Shown here in pieces: positions 54,332 through 63,720 of a stretch of DNA of 64,000 nucleotides. The DNA is from Pandoraea oxalativorans. GTDB taxonomy: Bacteria > Pseudomonadota > Gammaproteobacteria > Burkholderiales > Burkholderiaceae. Positions within the stretch are counted from its first letter, which is position 1. Each line of letters begins with the position of its first letter. The translations under genes were made by a program, and so were the position numbers. Under the pieces are notes generated by a model. It saw only the letters and a program-made list of their open reading frames with translations, was not told the DNA's origin and ran no database searches. The stretch is taken from positions 5,456,001-5,520,000 of the forward strand of contig NZ_CP011253.3 in NCBI RefSeq assembly GCF_000972785.3, read 5' to 3'.

Positions 54332-56719
54332 TCAAAACTCTTCCCAGTCGCCCGGGTCGCTCGCCGCATTGCTCGACTTCGTATTCGTAGACGACCCCGT
54401 CGCGCCGTCGGGCTGTGCCCTGCCCCGGCGCGCCGCCAGTTGCAGCACCTGCGCATCTTCTTGTGCGTTGTCTGCCGGTGCGCTGGCTTGCGGACGGCGC
54501 GTAGCCGTTCGCGTGGCAGCGCCGCCAGCGCTTGCGCGAGCAGGCGCAGCAGCGGCGCCGTTCTGTGCGGCTGCCGGTGCGGCGGCGGCCATCGGCTTCG
54601 CGGCCGCCTGGCGCACTGCGGCAGTGGCCTGCGTTTGCTGCACTTGCTGCCCCACACCGTTCGCCACGCGGCGCACGCTTGGCGAACCGGCGGCCTGGAA
54701 CGCGTCGCCCACACGGAAGACGGACACGGCGTCGCGCAAGCGATGCGCCTGATCTTCCAGCGAGCCCGCCGCTGCCGCGGCCTCTTCCACGAGCGCCGCG
54801 TTCTGCTGCGTGACTTCGTCCATCTGCGTCACGGCGCGGTTGACCTGTTCGATGCCGCTCGACTGTTCGGCCGACGCCGCCGAGATCTCGCCCATGATGT
54901 CCGTCACGCGCTGCACGGCCTGCACGATCTCGTCCATCGTATGACCGGCCTGAGCGACCAGCGCCGAGCCGTTTTCCACGCGTCCCACCGAGTCTTCGAT
55001 CAGTACCTTGATTTCCTTCGCGGCGGCCGCGCTGCGCTGTGCCAGCGTGCGCACTTCGCCTGCCACGACCGCGAAGCCGCGTCCCTGCTCACCCGCGCGC
55101 GCCGCTTCCACCGCAGCGTTCAGCGCAAGGATGTTGGTCTGGAACGCAATGCCTTCGATCACGCTGATGATGTCGACGATCTTGTGCGAACTCGTCGAAA
55201 TGCCCTGCATCGTGTCGACGACGTTACCCACCACCTGACCGCCACGTGCGGCGATCTCCGAGGCGTTCACGGCCATCGCGCTCGCCTGACGGGCGTTGTC
55301 GGCGTTCTGTTTGACGGTGGCCGTCAGCTGTTCCATCGACGACGCCGTCTGCTCCAGCGACGCCGCCTGTTGCTCGGTACGTGCCGACAGATCCGTGTTG
55401 CCTGCGGCGATTTCACGCGAGGCGATGTTGATCGATTCGATGCCTTCGCGCACATCGGAGACGATGGACAGCAGGCTGTTCTTCATGACCGACAGGCCGA
55501 ACAGCAACTGGCCGATTTCGTCGCGGCCCACGCCCTCCGCCTTGCCGGTAAGATCGCCCGCCGCGATCTGCTTCGACATGCCGAGTGCCACGCGCAGCGG
55601 ATGATTGATCGCGCGACGCAGGATGCTGCCCAGCAGGAACAGCACGACGATGCCGCCCAGCACTGCGACGACCGTCGCCGTACGCACAAGCGTGTGTTCT
55701 TTCTGCGACTGCTGATACAGATCGGTCGCCTGCGTGAGTTCGAGACGCGTGAGCGCATTGAGCTCGTCGCGCATCGGCCCGTAAGCGGGCTTCACTTTTT
55801 CGAGGTACGTCTGTTGTGCGCCTTCGGCAGAGCCCACGCGCAACATTTCTACCGTCTGCAACAGGCCGTCGGACGTAAAGCGCTGACGGATCACGTCGAA
55901 GCGCTCGGCCTGCGCACGCGTGCTGTCGTCGACCGTCTTCATGTACTCCGCCCACTGGCGGTTGATTTCGTCGAGGCTGCCCGCGATTTCGTCACCGGCG
56001 CGCTTCATCGCGTCGAGATTCGGGCTGCCGACGGCTTCGGCCACCAGCAGCACGTCGCGGTCGAGCTTCTGGCCGATGACGCCGAGCGTGCTCACCGGCA
56101 CCATGCCGTTGCGGTACACCTTCAACAGTTTGTCGTTGCTGCTCGATACGCCCCACAGCCCCAGGCCACCGACGATGGCGAGCAGGATCGCGCCGAGCAC
56201 GATGATGCCGGTCAGGCGTGCGCGCAGCGTGTCGAGACGCACACGGCGCGCGAGCGCCGCAATGCCACCGCGCTCGACCTGGCCGCCGCGAATGCGCAGA
56301 TTGCCCGCCTGTCCGTTACGGAAGCGGGCATAGATGGCTTCGGCCTGCGCTGTCGCGCCTGCAGCCGGACGCACCCGCACCGACGTGTAGCCGACGACGG
56401 CGTTGTTTTCGAGCGTCGGCGTGACGGTAGCCAGCACCCAGTAGAAATCGCCGTTCTTGCGGCGGTTCTTGACCAGCCCTGTCCACGTCTCGCCGCGCTT
56501 GATCGTCTCCCACAGATCGCCGAATGCCTCGGAGGGCATGTCGGGATGGCGAACGATGTTGTGCGGCGCCCCCAGCAGTTCATCACGCGAATAGCCGCTC
56601 ACCTCCACGAAGGCGGGATTGGCATACGTGATCCGCCCCTTGAGATCCGTCCGAGAGATCAGATACTGATGCTCGCCGATGACGAATTCGTTCTGGGTAA
56701 CGGGCTGGTTATCGCGCAC
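54332..56719 (-). CDS. Aer-like chemoreceptor: PAS + periplasmic domain + signalling domain
   Basis: 795 residues from GTG 56719 (GGAG 9 nt upstream); an ATG 69 bp further up would add 23 residues and has no ribosome site. The PAS domain closely follows E. coli Aer ([55 protein letters not shown]), so FAD binding and redox or oxygen sensing are likely. Unlike Aer it has two TM helices (about 192-214 and 370-392) around a 150-residue periplasmic domain. HAMP, signalling hairpin, long linker and C-terminal DWEEF tether-like end. A FliA-type promoter lies 110 bp upstream. Confidence 0.94.
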   Translation of the reverse strand: MRDNQPVTQNEFVIGEHQYLISRTDLKGRITYANPAFVEVSGYSRDELLGAPHNIVRHPDMPSEAFGDLWETIKRGETWTGLVKNRRKNGDFYWVLATVTPTLENNAVVGYTSVRVRPAAGATAQAEAIYARFRNGQAGNLRIRGGQVERGGIAALARRVRLDTLRARLTGIIVLGAILLAIVGGLGLWGVSSSNDKLLKVYRNGMVPVSTLGVIGQKLDRDVLLVAEAVGSPNLDAMKRAGDEIAGSLDEINRQWAEYMKTVDDSTRAQAERFDVIRQRFTSDGLLQTVEMLRVGSAEGAQQTYLEKVKPAYGPMRDELNALTRLELTQATDLYQQSQKEHTLVRTATVVAVLGGIVVLFLLGSILRRAINHPLRVALGMSKQIAAGDLTGKAEGVGRDEIGQLLFGLSVMKNSLLSIVSDVREGIESINIASREIAAGNTDLSARTEQQAASLEQTASSMEQLTATVKQNADNARQASAMAVNASEIAARGGQVVGNVVDTMQGISTSSHKIVDIISVIEGIAFQTNILALNAAVEAARAGEQGRGFAVVAGEVRTLAQRSAAAAKEIKVLIEDSVGRVENGSALVAQAGHTMDEIVQAVQRVTDIMGEISAASAEQSSGIEQVNRAVTQMDEVTQQNAALVEEAAAAAGSLEDQAHRLRDAVSVFRVGDAFQAAGSPSVRRVANGVGQQVQQTQATAAVRQAAAKPMAAAAPAAAQNGAAAAPARASAGGAATRTATRRPQASAPADNAQEDAQVLQLAARRGRAQPDGATGSSTNTKSSNAASDPGDWEEF

Positions 56720-56828
56720 GTGCTCGGTCTCCGTGGACTGGGTGAGTGGGTTATGTCTGTAAGGGCGACGCGGCGGGTGTCTCGGCACCGCCTGCGGTGA
56801 ATGGATGGATGGGCGGCCGACACGGGTG

Positions 56829-56855
56829 GCGTCGGCAATGCCGCAGCCGAATTTA
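56829..56855 (-). promoter_or_regulatory. FliA promoter of the Aer-like receptor gene
   Basis: On the - strand: TAAA (56855-56852), exactly 15 nt, then GCCGACGC (56836-56829), 5 of 8 with the GCCGA core intact. It starts 8 bp past the cheW stop, so the receptor genes may be expressed apart from the motA-cheW transcript. Confidence 0.5.
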
Positions 56856-56862
56856 GCCGGAC

Positions 56863-57378
56863 TTAGCTCCCCAGACGCTCGATGAGCGCCATGTCGTCGC
56901 TGGTCATCAACTTTTCGATGTCCATCAGGATCAGCATGCGGCCTTCGACCGTGCCCAGACCCGTGATGTACTCGGTCGCCAGTTGTGCGCCGAACTCCGG
57001 TGCGGGCTTGATCTCGCCGCGTGCGAGCGTGAGCACGTCGGACACGCCGTCGACCACCATGCCGACCACGCGGCCCGCCACGTTCAGAATGATCACGACC
57101 GTCTGCGTGTCGTACTCGACGCGGCCCAGACGGAACTTGATACGCATGTCCACGATCGGCACGATGATGCCGCGCAGGTTGATCACGCCCTTGATGAACT
57201 CGGGCGCGTTCGCGATGCGGGTCACGGCGTCGTAGCCGCGAATTTCCTGCACCTTCAGGATGTCGATGCCGTACTCTTCTTCACCCAGCGTGAAGACGAG
57301 AAATTCCTGGCCATCGCCATCGGTCTGCATGGCGCCTGCGTGGCGCGACACGGCCTGCTCTTGCGAAAGGTTGTCCAT
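56863..57378 (-). CDS. cheW: Chemotaxis coupling protein CheW
   Basis: 171 residues. Two five-stranded SH3-like subdomains: [57 protein letters not shown] and [17 protein letters not shown] are classic. It links CheA to receptors. 17 nt after cheA. Confidence 0.97.
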   Translation of the reverse strand: MDNLSQEQAVSRHAGAMQTDGDGQEFLVFTLGEEEYGIDILKVQEIRGYDAVTRIANAPEFIKGVINLRGIIVPIVDMRIKFRLGRVEYDTQTVVIILNVAGRVVGMVVDGVSDVLTLARGEIKPAPEFGAQLATEYITGLGTVEGRMLILMDIEKLMTSDDMALIERLGS

Positions 57379-57395
57379 CTAACGCGTCTCCGACT

Positions 57396-59624
57396 TCAGT
57401 TGAAGATGGTGGCAGCAGCCGAGCGCTGACCGCGCTGGAGCGCCGCCACATCGACGATCAATGCCACACTGCCGTCACCCATGATGGTGGCGGCGGAAAT
57501 ACCGTGAATACGGCGGTAATTGGTTTCGAGGTTCTTCACCACGACTTGCTGCTGACCGACCAGTTCGTCGACGAGCAGCGCGAAGCGGCGACCCTCGGCC
57601 TGAAGGATCACGACAATGCCCTGCGTCGGATCGAGGCGCGCTTCGGGCACTTCGAACGTGCGGTACAGTTCGACGAGCGGCAGATACTCGCCGCGCACCA
57701 GCACGACCTGACCTTCGCCCGTCACCGCGCGGATGTCGTCGCGACGCGGTTGCAGCGACTCCATGACGAAGTTCAGCGGCAGAATGAAGATCTCCGGACC
57801 GACCTTGACGGACATGCCGTCGAGAATCGCGAGCGTGAGCGGCAGCACAATGCGGATCGTGGTGCCCTTGCCGCGCGTGGACAGAATCTCCACGTGGCCG
57901 CCCATCTGCTGGATGTTTCGCTTCACGACGTCCATGCCCACGCCACGGCCCGACACGTCGGTCACGGCTTCGGCGGTCGAGAAGCCCGGCGCGAAGATCA
58001 ACTGCCACACTTCCTCGTCCGCCATCGACTCGGACACGTTCATGCCTTGCTGCAGCGCCTTGGCGAGAATCTTCTCGCGACGCAGGCCCGCGCCGTCGTC
58101 ACTCACTTCGATGACGATGTTGCCGCCCTGATGCGCGGCGGACAGCACCAGTTGACCGACCGGATCCTTACCCGAGGCCAGACGCTGTTCCGTCGTTTCG
58201 ATGCCGTGATCGAGACTGTTACGCACCAGGTGCGTGAGCGGATCGATGATGCGCTCGATCAGGCTCTTGTCGAGTTCGGTCGCCTGACCGAACGTCACGA
58301 GTTCGATCTGTTTGCCGAGCTTGGTCGCGAGATCGCGCACCAGACGCGGGAAGCGCGAGAACACGTAGTCCATCGGCATCATGCGGATGGACATCACCGC
58401 TTCTTGCAGATCGCGCGCGTTGCGCTCCAGCTGACCCATGCCGTTGAACAGGCGGTCGTGGAGCATCGGGTCGAGGCTGCTTGCGGTCTGCGCGAGCATG
58501 GCCTGCGTAATCACCAGTTCGCCCACGAGGTTGATCAGTTGATCGACCTTCTCCACACCCACACGAATCGAGCTGTTCTCGTGACCGGCTGCGCCGCCTG
58601 CGGCGGGTGCTGCGGCGCGCTTCTCCGGCGGATGCTGCGCGCCACCGCCGCCCGAGGCGGCTTGCGGGGCGGCAGGCGGAACGACGATCGGCTCTGCGGC
58701 GGTCGGCGGCACGACGGCTTGCGGCGCTGCCGGTGCGGCGGCGGCCGGGATTTCGATCGGGGCCGACGGAGCGGGTGCCTGAGCGGGTACCGGCGCGGGT
58801 GCCGTTTCAAAGATTTCGACCGCTTGCGCCGGCGCAGCCGGTGCTGCGGCAGGAGCAGCGGGTGCAGCGGGTGCAGCTACGGCGGATGCATCCTGCACGT
58901 CGATCTGCGACGGTTCGATCACGAAGCAGCACACGGCGAGGATGTCGTCCGCGTCGCACGTGGTGTCGAGCCACAGGTGCAGCGCGTCGCCCACGGTATG
59001 GCGACCGGCGACGGCGCCGAGGTTGCCCAGCTCTTCGGCGAGCAATGCCTGATCTTTTTCGCCCACACCGGAGAGCGTGACTTTCAGACGCTTCTGACCC
59101 GGCGGGATGTCGCTGGTGGGCGCGCCGCTGGCGTCGGCGGCCGGAGCAGCCTGCGCTGCCGGCGCCGCAGGTGCAGGCGCAGCAGCCGCAGGAGGCGGTG
59201 CGAAGGGCGACGTCGGCGCGGCAGACACCGGCTCACCGTCGCCTTCGGCGGCAAGTTGCTGGAGCACGGCGCAGATGCGCTTCATGGCCTCGGCATCGGG
59301 TTCACTGGAGGCGCGGTAGGCATTCAACTGTTGATGCAACACGTCTTTGGTTTCCAGGAAGGTGTCGACCATCTCGGTGCGCAACTGCAATTCGCCGCGA
59401 CGGGCGCGGTCGAGCAGGTTTTCCAGCAGGTGCGTGGTCTCGGTGAGCGCGGTGAAGCCGAACGTCGCGGCGCCGCCCTTGATCGAATGTGCGGCCCGGA
59501 AGATCGCGTTGAGTTGCTCGTTATCGGGCGCGCTTACGTCGAGCGCAAGCAGGAGGTGCTCCATCTCTGCGAGCAACTCTTCCGCTTCATCGAAAAAGGT
59601 CTGGTAGAACTGGGTGATATCCAC
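57396..59624 (-). CDS. cheA: Chemotaxis histidine kinase CheA
   Basis: 742 residues. P1 phosphotransfer with H46 (FRAAHSIKGGAATF), P2-like CheY-binding region (about 175-245, KRLKVTLSGVGEKDQAL) between two Ala/Pro-rich linkers (about 130-165 and 250-345), P3 dimer helices (INLVGELVITQAMLAQTASS), P4 kinase with N-box (LVRNSLDHGIE), G1 (EVSDDGAGL) and G2 (TDVSGRGVGMDVVKRN), and P5 CheW-like domain to the end. It phosphorylates CheY and CheB. 51 nt after the CheY-like gene. Confidence 0.98.
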   Translation of the reverse strand: MDITQFYQTFFDEAEELLAEMEHLLLALDVSAPDNEQLNAIFRAAHSIKGGAATFGFTALTETTHLLENLLDRARRGELQLRTEMVDTFLETKDVLHQQLNAYRASSEPDAEAMKRICAVLQQLAAEGDGEPVSAAPTSPFAPPPAAAAPAPAAPAAQAAPAADASGAPTSDIPPGQKRLKVTLSGVGEKDQALLAEELGNLGAVAGRHTVGDALHLWLDTTCDADDILAVCCFVIEPSQIDVQDASAVAAPAAPAAPAAAPAAPAQAVEIFETAPAPVPAQAPAPSAPIEIPAAAAPAAPQAVVPPTAAEPIVVPPAAPQAASGGGGAQHPPEKRAAAPAAGGAAGHENSSIRVGVEKVDQLINLVGELVITQAMLAQTASSLDPMLHDRLFNGMGQLERNARDLQEAVMSIRMMPMDYVFSRFPRLVRDLATKLGKQIELVTFGQATELDKSLIERIIDPLTHLVRNSLDHGIETTEQRLASGKDPVGQLVLSAAHQGGNIVIEVSDDGAGLRREKILAKALQQGMNVSESMADEEVWQLIFAPGFSTAEAVTDVSGRGVGMDVVKRNIQQMGGHVEILSTRGKGTTIRIVLPLTLAILDGMSVKVGPEIFILPLNFVMESLQPRRDDIRAVTGEGQVVLVRGEYLPLVELYRTFEVPEARLDPTQGIVVILQAEGRRFALLVDELVGQQQVVVKNLETNYRRIHGISAATIMGDGSVALIVDVAALQRGQRSAAATIFN

Positions 59625-59675
59625 CGGTTTCCTCGTCCTAACTTGGTTGTGCCATCGACGCCATCGACTTCATCG

Positions 59676-60059
59676 TCATGCGTCTTCGCCGACGAGCGAT
59701 GCGACCACGTCGACCAGTGCTTCGGGATCGACCGGCTTGATCAGCCAGCCGCTGGCGCCCGCTTCACGGGCTGCCGTCTTGTAAGCGCCGTCGACTTCGG
59801 TCGTCAGCACCAGAATGGGGGTCTCGGCAAACGCGTCGAGTTCGCGCAGGGCGCGAATGAGCGACAGACCGTCCATGCCAGGCATGTGCTGATCGGTCAG
59901 CACCAGATCGAAGGCCGCGTTCGTGGCCAGCGCCAGGGCTTCCTGCCCGTCGCGGGCGGTCGTCACGGCGTAGCCGGCTTCATCGAGCGTAGCCGCCAGG
60001 ATCTGACGCATCGACGCGGAATCGTCGACGGCGAGAATCGTGTTGCGAAGGGCCTGCAT
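59676..60059 (-). CDS. CheY-like single-domain response regulator
   Basis: 127 residues. Receiver domain with D12/D13, phospho-acceptor D56 (FDLVLTDQHMPGMDG), Thr in VLTTEVDGAYK and Lys in WLIKPVDPEAL. It differs clearly from the motor CheY next to cheZ and belongs to the group found directly upstream of cheA in Burkholderia and Ralstonia (sometimes cheY1). It could be a phosphate sink or a second output; the FliM-binding face cannot be judged from sequence alone. 17 nt after motB. Confidence 0.93.
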   Translation of the reverse strand: MQALRNTILAVDDSASMRQILAATLDEAGYAVTTARDGQEALALATNAAFDLVLTDQHMPGMDGLSLIRALRELDAFAETPILVLTTEVDGAYKTAAREAGASGWLIKPVDPEALVDVVASLVGEDA

Positions 60060-60076
60060 GCGTCTCCTCTTGTCGG

Positions 60077-61087
60077 TTATCGCGACGCGCCGGGCGCCGT
60101 CGGGGCCGCCGGAGGCGCTGGCGGTGCGGGCAATCCCGGCATGGCCGGCCCGCCGGACATCTCGCCGCTCATGGCGGCACTCACCGCGTTGCTACCCGCG
60201 CCGCGTGCGTTCGCGGCGTCGATCGTCGGCTGATCCCCTTCGTGCTTGACCGACTGCTCGGCCCGCTTGTTGAGCACGATGATGCTGATGCGGCGGTTGA
60301 TCGGGTTGTAAGCGTCGTCGCGGTCGAGCGGCACCGTGGTGGCCAGACCGACCACGCGCAGCACCTTCTCGCCATCGAGCCCGCCTGCGATCAGTTCGCG
60401 GCGCGACGCGTTCGCGCGGTCCGCCGACAGTTCCCAGTTGCTGTAGCTCTTGTCGCCTTGCGCGTACGCCGTGGCGTCGGTGTGACCGGACAAGCTGATG
60501 CTGTTGGGCACGCCATTGAGCGACTTGCCGATTTCACGCAGGATGTCGCGCATGTACGGCTGCACCTGCGCACTCGCATTGGCGAACATCGGCCGGTTCT
60601 GATCGTCCACGATCTGGATGCGCAACCCCTCGGTCGTCACGTCGATCAGCAATTGCTTGCGGAACTGCTTGAGCGTGGGGTTACTTTCGATCGCTTTCTC
60701 GATGCGCGCTTTGAGATCGCGCAAACGTTGTGCATCGGCACGCTCGGCCATCTCGGCGGTGGTCGCCTGACGCGAGCGCGTCTGGTCGCCGCGCGACTTC
60801 TGACCATCGGTGCGGGTGGTGTCGGTGCCGCCGCCGGGAATCACGCCGCTGTTGTCGGCGGCGTTACGTCCGCCCGTGAGCGCCACCTTGAGCGGCGTGC
60901 GGAAGTATTCCGCAATCCCCGTCAGTTCCTTGCTGCTCACCGAACTCAGCAACCACATCAGCAGGAAGAACGCCATCATGGCCGTCATGAAGTCGGCGTA
61001 GGCAATCTTCCACGCACCGCCGTGATGGCCGTGCCCGCCGGCTTTGCGGCGCTTGACGATAATGGGCCGCTCGTCTTTCTCGCTCAT
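60077..61087 (-). CDS. motB: Flagellar stator protein MotB
   Basis: 336 residues. Short basic N-terminus (IIVKRRKAGGHGHHGGAWKI), single TM with the proton-binding D32 (YADFMTAMMAFFLLMWLLSS), plug, and OmpA-like peptidoglycan-binding domain (SLSGHTDATAYAQGDKSYSN; NRRISIIVLNKRAEQS). The Pro/Ala/Gly-rich C-terminal 35 residues are extra and probably disordered. The critical Asp followed by Phe-Met indicates a proton-type stator. 12 nt after motA. Confidence 0.97.
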   Translation of the reverse strand: MSEKDERPIIVKRRKAGGHGHHGGAWKIAYADFMTAMMAFFLLMWLLSSVSSKELTGIAEYFRTPLKVALTGGRNAADNSGVIPGGGTDTTRTDGQKSRGDQTRSRQATTAEMAERADAQRLRDLKARIEKAIESNPTLKQFRKQLLIDVTTEGLRIQIVDDQNRPMFANASAQVQPYMRDILREIGKSLNGVPNSISLSGHTDATAYAQGDKSYSNWELSADRANASRRELIAGGLDGEKVLRVVGLATTVPLDRDDAYNPINRRISIIVLNKRAEQSVKHEGDQPTIDAANARGAGSNAVSAAMSGEMSGGPAMPGLPAPPAPPAAPTAPGASR

Positions 61088-61099
61088 TTCTCGCGTCCG

Positions 61100-61960
61100 T
61101 CAACGGGCCTTGACCTGTCGCACGTGCTCTTCGAGCTCGGCAAACGACGGACGTACGGTGGAGTAAAGCACCTTGCGGCCGAACTCGACCGACAGGGCCG
61201 GTGCGTAACCGTTCAGGCTCGCGAGCAGCGTGACCTTGATGCACTCGTAGAGCTTCACCGATTCGTTGATGCGATGTTCGATGAGCTGCGCCAGCGGCGA
61301 GATAAAGCCGTAAGCGAGCAGAATGCCGAGGAAGGTGCCCACGAGGGCCTGTGCGATGAGGGCACCGAGCACGGCTGGCGGCTGGTCGGCCGAGGCCATC
61401 GTGTGCACCACGCCCATCACGGCCGCCACGATACCGAAGGCCGGCATGGCGTCACCCGTCTTTTGCAGACAGTGCGCGGGCACCTCGCCCTCGTGACGGT
61501 ACGTTTCGATTTCGTGATCCATCAGGTTCTCGATCTCGAACGCGTTCATGTTGCCGCTGACCATCAGTCGCAGATAGTCGGTGAGGAATTCCATGATGCG
61601 CGGCTCGCCGAGAATGCGCGGGTACTGCGAGAACACCGGGCTCGATGCCGGATCTTCGACGTCTCCCTCGATGGCGAGCATGCCGTCCTTACGCGCTTTG
61701 GCGAGCAGCACGTACAGGAGCGCCATCAGCTCCATGTACAGCTCTTTGGTGTATTTCGAGCCCTTGAACAGCATCGGCAGCGCTTTCATCGTCGCCTTGA
61801 TCGCCTTGCTGTTGTTGCCCACCACGAACGAGCCGACGCCCGCGCCACCGATGATCAGCAGCTCGGTCGGCTGAAACAGCGCGCCCAAGTGGCCCCCGCC
61901 AATGACGAAGCCGCCAAAGACCGATGCCAGAACGATGATGTAACCAATGACGACAAGCAC
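61100..61960 (-). CDS. motA: Flagellar stator protein MotA
   Basis: 286 residues. Four TM helices (VVIGYIIVLASVFGGFVIGG; FGIVAAVMGVVHTMASADQP), cytoplasmic loop with the charged residues that push FliG (GVPAHCLQKTGDAMPAF area; RHEGEVPAHC), and ALIAQALVGTFLGILLAYGF. MotA-type, proton driven. First gene of the long - strand motility transcript, preceded by a FliA-like promoter and, upstream, by flhDC. Confidence 0.97.
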   Translation of the reverse strand: MLVVIGYIIVLASVFGGFVIGGGHLGALFQPTELLIIGGAGVGSFVVGNNSKAIKATMKALPMLFKGSKYTKELYMELMALLYVLLAKARKDGMLAIEGDVEDPASSPVFSQYPRILGEPRIMEFLTDYLRLMVSGNMNAFEIENLMDHEIETYRHEGEVPAHCLQKTGDAMPAFGIVAAVMGVVHTMASADQPPAVLGALIAQALVGTFLGILLAYGFISPLAQLIEHRINESVKLYECIKVTLLASLNGYAPALSVEFGRKVLYSTVRPSFAELEEHVRQVKAR

Positions 61961-62019
61961 TGCCGGATACCTCTCGCAAAAATACGTCTACGGAAAATTG
62001 TCCTTCCTGTTCAGAGGGC

Positions 62020-62047
62020 TTAACGGCAGACACGCAGGGAAACTGTA
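62020..62047 (-). promoter_or_regulatory. Possible FliA promoter of motA-che operon
   Basis: On the - strand: TACA (62047-62044), 16 nt, then GCCGTTAA (62027-62020), 3 of 4 and 7 of 8 matches. Same -10 and 16-nt spacer as the fliL promoter. Leader to motA about 50 nt. It lies in the 128-bp gap after flhC. Confidence 0.5.
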
Positions 62048-62088
62048 GGGGCGGGATTACCTCGATACGACGTGTGACACGGGCCCGA

Positions 62089-62685
62089 TCAGGCGGCCAG
62101 CGGAGAAATCGCGGCGTCCGGCTCACCCGACACCACGGCGGGCGCGAGATCGGCGGCATGCGCGTGCTTCGCTTTCCGAGTCTTTCCGGCGCGCGACGGC
62201 GGTGCGCACAGGCCGCAAACGTACTGGCCATGCGGCTCGTGCGCGTGCGTGACGAAATGGCCACCGCAGCGCGTGCACGGCGTCATCTGCAGCATCTTGC
62301 TGTCGAAGAAGCGAACGAGCGTCCACGCGCGCGTAAATCCGAGCACCGCTTCCCATCCGTGCAACTCCACATGCTCCAGGTACAGGCGGTAAGCCTTGAC
62401 GATGGCTTCGATGCCCTGGCATCCCCCGTACTGCACGAGGTGCCGGTAGATGTTGTGGAAAAGCGACGAGTGGATGTTCGGCAGCCACGTCACGAACCAG
62501 TCGGTCGAGAACGGCAGCATGCCCTTGGGCGGCGAAGCGCCTTTGAGCTCTTTGTAGAGTTTGATGAGTCGATCGCGACTCAGGCTCGTCTCCGCTTCCA
62601 GCAACTGGAGGCGGGCACCGAGTTCGATCAGTTCGATGGCCAGCTGGATTTCACGGGCTTCGAGGACGACGCTTTTGGTACGCAT
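62089..62685 (-). CDS. flhC: Flagellar master regulator subunit FlhC
   Basis: 198 residues from ATG 62685 (AGGAAG about 8 nt upstream; upstream in-frame sequence belongs to a shadow of flhD). FlhC domain with the zinc-binding Cys pairs CTRC and CGLC, helices KSVVLEAREIQLAIELIELG and LFHNIYRHLVQYGGCQGIEA. FlhD4C2 activates class 2 flagellar promoters with sigma-70. C-terminal tail Lys/His/Ala-rich. Confidence 0.97.
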   Translation of the reverse strand: MRTKSVVLEAREIQLAIELIELGARLQLLEAETSLSRDRLIKLYKELKGASPPKGMLPFSTDWFVTWLPNIHSSLFHNIYRHLVQYGGCQGIEAIVKAYRLYLEHVELHGWEAVLGFTRAWTLVRFFDSKMLQMTPCTRCGGHFVTHAHEPHGQYVCGLCAPPSRAGKTRKAKHAHAADLAPAVVSGEPDAAISPLAA

Positions 62686-62767
62686 ATACAGGCTTCCTGG
62701 CAAATCACGCCAGCGCGGCCCCGATGACATCGGGCTGCGCGTGGCGTGCGTCGCGTATGTCGTACGT

Positions 62768-63085
62768 TCAGCCAATCTGCTCGACGGGCTGGCCCGCGAG
62801 CAGAATCGAAGCATGCGACTGCTGCATACCCACGTCTTTCGCACCGTGCGTGAGGCTCGAGAGAATCACGTGGTCGTCGAATCGAAATCGGCACAGAAGC
62901 TGGTTCGACCCCGCGAACTTGACGAGTTGAGCCAGTGTGAGACTGCCGAGCACGTCGGCAAGCTGGTCGCTGATGCCCAGGCGGAACATTGCCGCCGCGC
63001 GATCCTCACGGATCAGGCGCTGAGCCAGGACTAGGTAGGAGAGATTCAACTCACGAATCTCGTTCAGTGTTTCGCTGTTTCGCAT
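62768..63085 (-). CDS. flhD: Flagellar master regulator subunit FlhD
   Basis: 105 residues. [40 protein letters not shown] and [18 protein letters not shown] are typical. It partners FlhC; flhC follows 82 nt downstream, longer than the few bases seen in E. coli. A GGGGGG run serves as ribosome site. Confidence 0.96.
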   Translation of the reverse strand: MRNSETLNEIRELNLSYLVLAQRLIREDRAAAMFRLGISDQLADVLGSLTLAQLVKFAGSNQLLCRFRFDDHVILSSLTHGAKDVGMQQSHASILLAGQPVEQIG

Positions 63086-63720
63086 GCGGCCCCCCGGCGC
63101 AATGGATGAATCTTGCGGTACTACTGTCTATTCCCTTGCATTGTGGACAAGGGCGAAAGATAAAGAAATCGGAGAAAAACTACAGAAAGGAGCGAGAAAA
63201 GCGGAAGATTATTGTAGGAATTTTTCCTACATGAGCGGCGCGCAGGGACCCTACGACGCGCTCGGGGGGGAACGTTCGATGACAGAGCGTGACGCCTTCA
63301 TGAAAGTGTCACGAAGCTGCGCTCTACTACTTGACTGTATTTCGGCGGACTTATGCCGAACTTTAGGCATCCTTGCAAAAAATTTCAGGGGGCTTCTGCA
63401 AGGGATGTCTGGATCGTACTTTGCCTATCGAGCGGGCACTGGAACAGAGCAATTACAAAGTGTTACAGATGTAGTGCCGCTCACCGAATCCGAGGTTTGG
63501 AAGCATTGTTCCGATGCCAGTTCCCGCCGTTTCGCTGAAATCGCGGCGCAACACCTTACAAATCCTTCCTATCGGTACCGTCTCGTGATTATCGTTTCGC
63601 CAGGCAATCTCTAAGAGAGGCCAGAATCCAGGCATCGTTCCCCATGCCCCGGCTTGACGTTACGTTGAGCAAAACTTCGGGATTGGGTGGGCCGGGTTTG
63701 GTGGGCTACGTTTGGCGGAC
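63086..63720 (-). promoter_or_regulatory. flhDC upstream control region
   Basis: 635 bp, clearly AT-richer than the rest, between flhD and the exporter gene. It should hold the flhDC promoter(s). The perfect palindrome at 63213-63231 is the clearest element. A + strand open frame (63084-63614) crosses it but has no family resemblance and probably is not a gene. No confident sigma-70 pair could be assigned. Confidence 0.6.
63213..63231. promoter_or_regulatory. Palindromic operator candidate upstream of flhDC
   Basis: TGTAGGAA-TTT-TTCCTACA, eight perfect pairs, 128 bp before the flhD start. Form and spacing resemble sites of NarL/FixJ-family regulators (GacA/UvrY TGTAAG-N6-CTTACA, RcsB, BvgA half-sites). 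A protein site is inferred; its ligand is unknown. Confidence 0.55.

Noticed and set aside
63084..63614. 176-codon open frame on the + strand over the flhDC control region
   Set aside because: No family resemblance, uneven composition, no good ribosome site, and it covers the AT-rich promoter region and palindrome.
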